Positions 56,480 to 63,433 of a DNA stretch of 64,000 nucleotides are shown piece after piece (position 1 is the first letter of the stretch; the number at the start of each line of letters is the position of its first letter). The notes under the pieces are model-generated. The model was not told the DNA's origin, ran no database searches, and saw only the letters and a list, made by a program, of their open reading frames with translations. The stretch comes from Virgibacillus indicus (lineage in GTDB: Bacteria > Bacillota > Bacilli > Bacillales > Amphibacillaceae). A program made the position numbers and the translations under genes. The DNA lies in assembly GCF_002266285.1 (NCBI RefSeq), contig NZ_NPMS01000005.1, positions 62,001 through 126,000 on the forward strand, read 5' to 3'.

Positions 56480-56565
56480 GCTACCGCAAATCGAAATTCA
56501 TCTCCCCCTTACCACTGGGTTACACCCTTCATGTGCTTGAAGAGGGAGACTTCTTTCGAAAAGTC
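56480..56565. repeat. Hairpin-rich left end of the TnpB element
   Basis: TCTCCC (56501-56506) / GGGAGA (56544-56549) encloses CCCTTCA / TGAAGAGGG (56525-56546); GACTT / AAGTC (56548-56565) adjoins. On the minus strand this looks like another right-end-type hairpin, so it may be the left end or the relic of an earlier element. Exact boundary not determinable. Confidence 0.4.
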
Positions 56566-56664
56566 GTTAAACTAATTTGCGCTACTAAACTTATTGCCTC
56601 ATATGTCGTCATCTTACCACCTCCCTTCATATAAGGAAGATGGCCAACCGCATACTAATAATCA

Positions 56665-56700
56665 ACAAAAAAGAGCCAGACACCACCCAGTATCCAGCTC
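56665..56700 (-). terminator. Terminator of the isomerase-like gene
   Basis: Minus strand GAGCTGGATAC pairs (with G-U pairs) with GTGTCTGGCTC, then six U residues (56667-56672). Nine bases after the stop. Confidence 0.8.
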
Positions 56701-56708
56701 TCCGACTC

Positions 56709-57677
56709 TTAAGCCCACCACATATCCACAGGCTTTTCCCTAATCAAAACATCTTTCAAATTCCGAACTGCCGCATTAAACCCTTCATCAATCGACATCA
56801 GCGGATCCTCATGCTCAATGCTAACAACATAATCATAGCCATAAGTCCTTAATGCGCTAATAATATTCGACCATTCCTGTGAACTATGACCATATCCAAC
56901 CGAACGGAATGTCCATGCACGGGACTGCACATTCGAATACGGCTGCATGTCCGTCAGCCCATACATATTCACATTATCCTGATCAATATAAGTATCTTTC
57001 GCATGGAAATGATGAATCGCATTTTCCTTGCCGAGAATTTTAATTGCTGCAACTGGATCAATCCCCTGCCACCACAGATGACTTGGATCCAGGTTCGCCC
57101 CCACTGCATCATTCGTAGCTTCTCTCAGTTTTAGCATCGTGTATGGTGTATGCACCAAAAATCCAGCATGAAGTTCCAGCCCGATTTTAACACCATGGTC
57201 TTTGGAAAATTGTCCCTGTTCCTTCCAGTATGGAATCAGCTTTTTCTCCCACTGCCATTCCAGAATATCAGAATATGCTGTTGGCCATGGGGTTACCGGC
57301 CAGTTGGGATATTTCGAATCCTCATTCGATCCCGGTGTTCCTGAAAATGTATTGACAACCGGAACACCCATCAGCTCTGCCAGCCTGACTGTTTTGAGGA
57401 AAATTTCATGTGAGTCCTGTGCATGCTTTTTATCAGGAGATACCGGGTTGTCATGGCAGCTGAATGCACTGATTGCCAGGCCGCGCGAATGAATTTTATC
57501 AAGATATTCTTTTCGTTTATCTTCACTTTTTAATAGTTCATCTATGTCACAATGCGCATTTCCCGGATTGCCGCCTGTGCCTATTTCTACTGCATCAAGA
57601 CCAGATTTTTTCACATGATCCAGCATATCTTCAAATGATTTATCCTGAAATAATACTGCAAATACTCCTAGTTTCAT
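56709..57677 (-). CDS. Sugar phosphate isomerase/epimerase-family TIM barrel (IolE/AP-endonuclease-2-like)
   Basis: A 322-aa xylose-isomerase-like TIM barrel. Metal ligands are visible as Glu in KIGLELHAGF (about 170), Asp/His in NLDPSHLWWQG (about 197-203), His in HFHAKDTYID (about 225-231), and Glu in VSIEHEDP (about 288-292). Families include IolE, tagatose epimerases, and the 3-keto-glycoside lyases that partner Gfo oxidoreductases. It lies downstream of several Gfo genes and a ThuA-like gene, which supports a 3-keto sugar route. Start has AAAGGCGG. Confidence 0.85.
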   Translation of the reverse strand: MKLGVFAVLFQDKSFEDMLDHVKKSGLDAVEIGTGGNPGNAHCDIDELLKSEDKRKEYLDKIHSRGLAISAFSCHDNPVSPDKKHAQDSHEIFLKTVRLAELMGVPVVNTFSGTPGSNEDSKYPNWPVTPWPTAYSDILEWQWEKKLIPYWKEQGQFSKDHGVKIGLELHAGFLVHTPYTMLKLREATNDAVGANLDPSHLWWQGIDPVAAIKILGKENAIHHFHAKDTYIDQDNVNMYGLTDMQPYSNVQSRAWTFRSVGYGHSSQEWSNIISALRTYGYDYVVSIEHEDPLMSIDEGFNAAVRNLKDVLIREKPVDMWWA

Positions 57678-57840
57678 ATTCCATCCGCCTTTCTGAAAAA
57701 TTGTTTTCGTATACTTTGTTGCTTTTACTCTGCCGCGGTTAATGGAAAAGGCGACGTCATATCAGCGATGATAATTCCCGACCGTTTAGAATTTTTACCA
57801 CACTTCCATCATTATATCGGCCCATCTACCGAAATAGCCT
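57678..57840. repeat. Leader of the second 52-bp repeat array
   Basis: GCGACGTCATATCAGCGATGATAATTCC (57751 on) and ACCACACTTCC repeat the order seen at 51590-51650. No gene in this interval. Confidence 0.55.
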
Positions 57841-57944
57841 CTATGTGACTGATGACTACTATTTTTTAGTTAGTTGGGCTTAGAGAATGGTTCTATGTTA
57901 CCGGTGGCTACTTGCTTCTTGCTATTTGGGCTCAGGGAAGTACT
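57841..57944 (+). repeat. Decayed two-unit 52-bp repeat
   Basis: CTATGTGACTG at 57841 and CTATGTTACCGG at 57893, again 52 bp apart, with TTGGGC...AGAGA-type ends. Relative of the seven-unit array at 51672, more diverged. Confidence 0.7.
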
Positions 57945-57958
57945 CCCAAATCCCGATC

Positions 57959-58999
57959 TTATCTAAGCCTCACACTCGTCCCCGTCTCACTGCTTTGATA
58001 AATCGCTTCAATAATTTTGGAAACCTTCATTGCCTGTTCCGGCTTCACAACTAACTCTGCCTCACCAAGACAGCTGTTGACGAAGTTTTCTGCTTGAACA
58101 TGCCCTGCTGCCGTTTCATTATGCTCCGCCTTGGCAGTGCTTTCCATCATGATGCCGAGCTTTGGCTGGTATAATTCAAATGGATAAACGTTCATGCCTC
58201 CATCCGCTCCGGATATACTTAAATGGATGGCGTCTTCCTTTATATTTGCAGCCCATGAACATTCAAACTGAAGTGATATCCCATTTTCAAAGGTGATATA
58301 TGCTGTAACATGATCATCCACTTCAAATGTCTCATGGTCAAACGCTCCCCAGTCGTTAATCTGGTTTGGTGATTTGCTTAACCGATTATACGTTGTCCCC
58401 ATAACTTCTGCAGGCTCTGGGTCACCAAGCAGCCAAATAGCTAAATCAAGCATGTGGCAGCCAAAATCGATTAAGCTGCCTCCGCCTTGAAGCTCTTTAT
58501 TTGTAAAAACTCCCCAGCCCGGAACTTTTCGTCTCCTTAATGCCTGAACCCTTGTAACAAGCGGGTCACCTATTTCGTTATTCAATACTGCCCTTTTTGC
58601 TGTCTGACCTGCCTCAGTATAGCGATAGTGATAGCCAATCGACAGGAGCTTTCCTGCTTTCTTTGAAGCTTCCACCATTCGTTCACATTCCTCAGCTGTC
58701 ATTGCCATCGGCTTTTCACAAAGCACATGCACTCCTGCAGCGAGCGCCGCAATAGATATTTCAGCATGGAACTTATTAGGAGTGCAGATTGTTACAGCAT
58801 CAACCTCTTTGAATAAATCATGGTAATTCGAGAACACATGAGGAATGCTGAATTTCTCTGCAACCTCCTCGGCCCGCTCCTGATTCATATCATTTACAGC
58901 TGTCAGCTCAACCCTGTCCTGCAATTGCAGAAAAGCGGGTATATGTCTTCCCTGGGCAATTCCGCCGACACCGATGATTCCCATTCGTAATTTCTTCAT
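57959..58999 (-). CDS. Gfo/Idh/MocA-family sugar oxidoreductase
   Basis: A 346-aa canonical member: GIIGVGGIAQGRH (8-20), CEKPMA (about 94-99), GGGSLIDFGCHMLDLAIWLLG (about 171-191). Four bases from the previous gene's stop (59004), so in one operon. Closely similar in layout to the protein at 62122 (RRRKVPGWGVF versus IRRRAVPTWGVF), suggesting a duplication. Substrate unknown. Confidence 0.92.
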   Translation of the reverse strand: MKKLRMGIIGVGGIAQGRHIPAFLQLQDRVELTAVNDMNQERAEEVAEKFSIPHVFSNYHDLFKEVDAVTICTPNKFHAEISIAALAAGVHVLCEKPMAMTAEECERMVEASKKAGKLLSIGYHYRYTEAGQTAKRAVLNNEIGDPLVTRVQALRRRKVPGWGVFTNKELQGGGSLIDFGCHMLDLAIWLLGDPEPAEVMGTTYNRLSKSPNQINDWGAFDHETFEVDDHVTAYITFENGISLQFECSWAANIKEDAIHLSISGADGGMNVYPFELYQPKLGIMMESTAKAEHNETAAGHVQAENFVNSCLGEAELVVKPEQAMKVSKIIEAIYQSSETGTSVRLR

Positions 59000-59003
59000 C
59001 TAA

Positions 59004-60035
59004 TTACCCTCTCACATTGCTGATTTTCTTTGTTTCACTTGATTCCAATGCACCTAAAATAACCTCAAGTGATTTCTTTCCTTCTTCCCCTGTGATCAGT
59101 GGTTCCTTATCCTCGAGAATGCTTTCCACAAAGTGGTCGATCACTTGTGTGCTGGTCTGTCCGCCAGATTCATTTGTCTGGATTCCGCCAAGCTCATAGT
59201 TCACCACTTCCCCGTTTGTATACTGGACAACCAGAGAATATTTCGGATCATCTTCCAGACGCAGTATGGCATTTTCACCATAAATAATTGTCGAATTATC
59301 TTCGCCTGCGTTGTATGCCCAGCTTGCGACAAGGGTTCCAATAATGCCGCTTTCAGATTTCAGCACACAAACCGCATTATCATCGACATCGGTATCACCT
59401 TTCGCACTTGTTTCCACAAATGCCGCTACCTCGGAAAATTCCTCTCCGAGCAGATACCGCATCAGATCCGCTTTGTGAACACCAAGATCACCCATCGCCC
59501 CGATAAATGCTTTTTCCTTTTCAAAAAACCAGCTGTCTCTTCCATCAATACTCCATCCTTCAGGTCCGCCATGACCAAAAGCTGTCCGGAAGCTGTAGAT
59601 CTTTCCGACTTCACCACTTTCGATCAATTGTTTTGCTTTCTGATGTGATGGAACAAACCGCTGATTATGGCCAATCATCAATTTCCGGTTATTTTCCTCA
59701 GCAGCATTGATCATATTTTCAGCTACTTCACGTGAAGTAGCCATTGGCTTTTCACATAACACGTGCTTACCTGCATTCAATGCCGCAATTGAAGCAGGAG
59801 CGTGCAGGTAGTTTGGCAGGCAGACACTTACAGCATCCACATCCTCTGTTTTGAGGAGCTGTTCATAGTCTGTATAGACTTTCGCATCATACTCTACAGC
59901 CATTTCCTCTGCCCGTTCTTTTACAATATCGCAAACTGCCGTGATTTCTGCTTCAGGATTTGCAGCATATTCAATCAGATGTCTGTGTCTCGCAATGCTT
60001 CCACAGCCGATTACTGCAACTTTCAATTTCGCCAT
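59004..60035 (-). CDS. Gfo/Idh/MocA-family sugar oxidoreductase
   Basis: A 343-aa member: VIGCGSIARHRH (7-18), CEKPMA (about 92-97), and GAMGDLGVHKADLMRYLLG (about 176-194) where GGG is replaced by GAMG. ATG 60035 with GAGGTG upstream; a GTG two codons earlier is less likely. It lies between the ThuA-like gene (12 bp upstream) and the oxidoreductase at 57959. Confidence 0.92.
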   Translation of the reverse strand: MAKLKVAVIGCGSIARHRHLIEYAANPEAEITAVCDIVKERAEEMAVEYDAKVYTDYEQLLKTEDVDAVSVCLPNYLHAPASIAALNAGKHVLCEKPMATSREVAENMINAAEENNRKLMIGHNQRFVPSHQKAKQLIESGEVGKIYSFRTAFGHGGPEGWSIDGRDSWFFEKEKAFIGAMGDLGVHKADLMRYLLGEEFSEVAAFVETSAKGDTDVDDNAVCVLKSESGIIGTLVASWAYNAGEDNSTIIYGENAILRLEDDPKYSLVVQYTNGEVVNYELGGIQTNESGGQTSTQVIDHFVESILEDKEPLITGEEGKKSLEVILGALESSETKKISNVRG

Positions 60036-60047
60036 GTTCACTCACCT

Positions 60048-60764
60048 CTATTTCGATAATTTCTCTAATGGCTGCCTGTTTCCATAGACATGTTTTGGAG
60101 TATTCGTATTTGCAGCCCATTTCACACCATTTTTAATCACTTGTTGAATTTCCTTATGATGATAGGTTGGATAGGTTTCATGCCCTGGCCGGAAATAAAA
60201 GATCTTCCCGCGTCCGCGCTTGAACGTGGCACCACTGCGGAATACCTCCCCGCCTTCAAACCAGCTGACAAAAACTAGTTCGTCGGGTGCCGGTATATCA
60301 AAATGCTCCCCATACATTTCTTCTTTTTCAAGCTCGATATATTCCCCAAGCCCCTCTGTGATTGGATGCGTCGGATCGACAACCCAGAGCCGCTCCTTTT
60401 CATCAGCTTCACGCCACTTCAGGTCACAGCCTGTGCCCATCAGCTTTTTAAAAACTTTGGAAAAATGAGCGGAATGAAGTACAACAAGACCCATCCCATC
60501 CAGGACACGCTGCTTCACTCTTTCCGCTATTTCCTCACTCACTTCCTCATGCACTTTATGTCCCCACCAGACGAGCACATCCGTTTCTGCTAAAACTTCC
60601 TCTGTCAGTCCATGTTCCGCTTCGTCGAGTGTTGCTGTTTGTGTCTGGTGCCCTTCTTCTCCCAGAAAGGAAGCGATTGTCTGATGGATGCCATCTGGGT
60701 AAATCTCGGACACTTTAGGATTTTCTTTTTCATGTCGGTATTCATTCCATACGGTTACTTTCAT
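60048..60764 (-). CDS. ThuA-like protein (trehalose utilisation family)
   Basis: A 238-aa ThuA-family protein with a glutamine-amidotransferase-like fold: [10 protein letters not shown] (start), DVLVWWGH (about 70-77), [19 protein letters not shown] (about 96-114), and [14 protein letters not shown] (about 197-210). ThuA with the Gfo-type ThuB handles 3-keto-disaccharides in rhizobia. AAGGAG precedes the ATG. First gene of the run ThuA-Gfo-Gfo, then the TIM-barrel gene after a 281-bp gap. Confidence 0.88.
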   Translation of the reverse strand: MKVTVWNEYRHEKENPKVSEIYPDGIHQTIASFLGEEGHQTQTATLDEAEHGLTEEVLAETDVLVWWGHKVHEEVSEEIAERVKQRVLDGMGLVVLHSAHFSKVFKKLMGTGCDLKWREADEKERLWVVDPTHPITEGLGEYIELEKEEMYGEHFDIPAPDELVFVSWFEGGEVFRSGATFKRGRGKIFYFRPGHETYPTYHHKEIQQVIKNGVKWAANTNTPKHVYGNRQPLEKLSK

Positions 60765-60843
60765 TATGTTCACTCCTTGCTATATTGTTGCGATTACAAT
60801 TTTCCGCAGCAGGTACTGGTTTTCGGTCTGTTGGGGGTGTGGG

Positions 60844-61031
60844 AGTTGAGAGATAATGGCGTTTAGTTGAGAGAAGGGGCCTTGAAGTTGAGAGAAAAGC
60901 TTCCCTAGTTGAGAGACAATTGCTGGAAGTTGAGAGAAAAACCAATTTTATATTAATATCTCTCAACTTTTACCCAACCTCTCTCAACTTTCCTTCTTTT
61001 TCTCTCAACTTTACTGCATCGTCTCTCAACT
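60844..61031. repeat. Phased inverted array C (core AGTTGAGAGA, 21-bp period)
   Basis: Nine nearly perfect cores. Forward AGTTGAGAGA (or -GACA variants) start at 60844, 60865, 60886, 60907, 60928; reverse TCTCTCAACT start at 60959, 60980, 61001, 61022. All steps are 21 bp; the inverted halves are 21 bp apart (60938-60958). The 11-bp spacers differ. Total 188 bp, as in array A. Fills the 330-bp gap upstream of the ThuA-like gene. Confidence 0.92.
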
Positions 61032-61094
61032 TTTCAAGCAGCTAAAGCCAATTCTCATATCTAAGCCATCATCAGCCACCAATTAAACTCCAAC

Positions 61095-62102
61095 TTAACC
61101 AAAATAATCTTTTAATTCAATTCTTCTCCCCGTTTCATGGGAATGCGCTGCCGCTTCATTAATTAATGTCAACAAAAAAATATCTTCTTTTGTAATATAA
61201 GGCTCAGCTCCGGAAATAATTTTAGCCACCCACTGCTCCATTGGCATCGGCAATTCAGCCACACTTTCCTCCAACTGCTGCCACTCTCCATTATTTAAGT
61301 GGACACTTTTAACCTTAATCGACTCATCCTCTACAAGCAATGTCCCCTCTGTGCCATAAAGCTCCAGCTGGAACGGGCTTCCATGAGATAAGAACCCTGT
61401 CTCTATTACACCAAGGGCTCCTGATTTATACTCCACGATCACAGCAGCACTATCATCCACTTCACTGCTAACCTGCTTTCGAAGCCGAGCATATACTGCT
61501 TCTGCTTCTCCGGCCAGGCGATTCGTCAAATAAATCGGATGTGCTCCGAGATCGATCAATGCACCTCCACCAGTCTCTTCCGACCTGAAAAAACGCTCCG
61601 GCAGCCAGCCATGATTTTTTCCTTCCATTGGCACAGCACCATTATGTGCCATACGGCAGCGAATCATAGTCAGTTCTCCAAGCAAGCCTTCACGCAATGA
61701 TTTTTCTGCGTGCAAATAGGCTCTATCCGAAAGCCGCGGAAGAGAAACCATCAGCTCAACCCCCGATGCCTCAGTTGCCTCCCACATTTCCTCACAATCT
61801 TCCAGAGTAAATCCTAGCACCTTTTCTGTAAAAATATGCTTTCCATGCTTTGCAGCCTCGAGAATAACTTCCTTATGCATGCTTGTTGGTGTTGTTACAA
61901 TAACAGCATCGATTTCCGGGTTGGACAAAACAGCCTGCAAGTCCTCTTCAAATGGAACATCCAGCTCAGCCGCCCACTCCATACCACGCTCACTGTCCTC
62001 ATCCCAGATAAGCTTAACCGCCAGCTCTTCATTTGCCGCAGCTTCACGGGCATAATCATCTGCATGCACATGCCATCTGCTAAGTAATGCTACATTTAAA
62101 AA
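61095..62102 (-). CDS. Gfo/Idh/MocA-family oxidoreductase (SRWHVHA subtype), start unclear
   Basis: A family member of about 335 aa. The N-terminus in frame reads LNVALLSRWHVHADDYA, with the same SxxHxHA loop as the gene at 14682 in place of GxGxxG; TEKVLG replaces EKP, and GGGALIDLGAHPIYLTNRLAG holds the Asp/His pair. The conserved first strand lies upstream of the only canonical start (GTG 62069), yet the frame back to a TGA (62109-62111) has no ATG, GTG or TTG. The end given here is a provisional UUU codon 11 nt after a GGAG. It may use a rare start, or have lost it. Confidence 0.7.
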   Translation of the reverse strand, partial: FLNVALLSRWHVHADDYAREAAANEELAVKLIWDEDSERGMEWAAELDVPFEEDLQAVLSNPEIDAVIVTTPTSMHKEVILEAAKHGKHIFTEKVLGFTLEDCEEMWEATEASGVELMVSLPRLSDRAYLHAEKSLREGLLGELTMIRCRMAHNGAVPMEGKNHGWLPERFFRSEETGGGALIDLGAHPIYLTNRLAGEAEAVYARLRKQVSSEVDDSAAVIVEYKSGALGVIETGFLSHGSPFQLELYGTEGTLLVEDESIKVKSVHLNNGEWQQLEESVAELPMPMEQWVAKIISGAEPYITKEDIFLLTLINEAAAHSHETGRRIELKDYFG

Positions 62103-62121
62103 TTTAGATCACACTCCAATT

Positions 62122-63204
62122 TCAATCAAAATACACAGCTTTCCCAGTTTTACCAGATTCATATATTGCCTCCAAAATCTGCGTGACAACCAATGTCTCC
62201 TCGGGCTTCACGACCGGCTCTGTATCATTCAAAATACTTTCAATCCACAGACGTATTTCCAAATCTGCTTCACTTTCTGTTTCACCCTCAAAAAAAGCAA
62301 CGCCTCCTGGATCCAGTTCCACATTTGTTGTATACAATTTTCCAAAGTCTTCCCCATGTATCCGCAAGCCGTCCTTCATGTCAGCACCACCCTCCGTGCC
62401 GCTCAATGAACATTTTGCTTCATCAACATCCAGCGAATTCAACGCCCAGCTGGATTCAAGAACAATTGTTGCACCATTTTGCATCTTAATAAACCCGAAT
62501 GCAGAATCCTCCACGGTGAATTCATCCGGATCCCAGGGACCAAAGGCATTTGCTGCATCTTTCTTTTTCCCGAGCTTATGGAAGACCGAACCCATTACCG
62601 ATTTCGGCTCATAGTTGTCCATCATCCATAATGTCAGATCAAGTGCATGTGTCCCAATATCAACCAGCGGACCGCCACCCTGTTTTTCCGCATCAAGGAA
62701 CACGCCCCATGTCGGAACGGCACGTCTCCTGATCGCATGTGCCTTCGCATAATAAATTTCTCCCAAATCACCACGTGATGCAGCCTTGTGCAGGTACTGA
62801 CTGTCCGCCCTAAAACGGTTATTATAGCCAATAGTCAGCTTTTTTCCCGAACGCTTTGCAGCTTCCACCATCCGCTTAGCTTCCTCCGATGTCTTTGCCA
62901 TCGGCTTTTCACACATCACATGCTTGCCGGCAGCGAGCGCCGCAATTGAAATCTCAGCATGGGATAGATTCGGTGTACATACATGAACAACATCAATTGC
63001 CTTGTCTTTCAGCAATTCCTTATGATCTTCATAGATTTTTGCATCCGCTGTTCCAAAATCTTTTGCTGCTGCTTTCGCCTTTTCGATATTTCGATTGCAA
63101 AACGCCACAATCTCAACTTGTTTTAACTTTTGGAGGCTGGGAAGATGCTTTTTAATCGCGATTGCCCCACAGCCAATGATTCCAATCCTCAATTTCCTCT
63201 CCAT
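62122..63204 (-). CDS. Gfo/Idh/MocA-family sugar oxidoreductase
   Basis: A 360-aa canonical member: GIIGCGAIAIKKH (8-20), CEKPMA (about 96-101), GGGPLVDIGTHALDLTLWMMD (about 175-195). Follows the ABC permease gene after a 229-bp gap filled by a dispersed repeat, and precedes the oxidoreductase at 61095 by about 20 bp. Similar to the protein at 57959. Probable NAD(P)-linked oxidation of a sugar carried in by the permease. Confidence 0.92.
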   Translation of the reverse strand: MERKLRIGIIGCGAIAIKKHLPSLQKLKQVEIVAFCNRNIEKAKAAAKDFGTADAKIYEDHKELLKDKAIDVVHVCTPNLSHAEISIAALAAGKHVMCEKPMAKTSEEAKRMVEAAKRSGKKLTIGYNNRFRADSQYLHKAASRGDLGEIYYAKAHAIRRRAVPTWGVFLDAEKQGGGPLVDIGTHALDLTLWMMDNYEPKSVMGSVFHKLGKKKDAANAFGPWDPDEFTVEDSAFGFIKMQNGATIVLESSWALNSLDVDEAKCSLSGTEGGADMKDGLRIHGEDFGKLYTTNVELDPGGVAFFEGETESEADLEIRLWIESILNDTEPVVKPEETLVVTQILEAIYESGKTGKAVYFD

Positions 63205-63279
63205 TATTCAATCAACCTCATTTTCCTTTGGATACCAAATATATATAATGGCAAAAAATAATTAATATCAGGATTAGCC

Positions 63280-63428
63280 ACGTCCAGCTCCAGCGACCAG
63301 CGACTAGCGAGACTTCCCTCACCTTCGTACGATAGTCAACATCGTCTCCCTATGGTCGCCGTGTTTCCTTTATCTCCTACGGCTCAGTCCAGTCCGTACG
63401 TCGCTAAACGGTCGCTTCCGCTTTTGTT
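63280..63428 (-). repeat. Bacillaceae dispersed repeat (GTCCAGCTCC...CTAAACG type)
   Basis: CGTCCAGCTCCAGCG, ACGATAGTCAACATCGTCTCC, TATCTCCTACGG, and GTCGCTAAACGG in order match a repeat family I recognise from many Bacillaceae genomes. GC-rich and foldable; function unknown. Lies in the gap between a permease gene and an oxidoreductase gene. Confidence 0.75.
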
Positions 63429-63433
63429 TTAAA

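Noticed and set aside
60844..61031. Mini-CRISPR or iteron origin
   Set aside because: Cores are 10 bp with 11-bp spacers, inverted in two halves, with no cas, rep or partition gene nearby.
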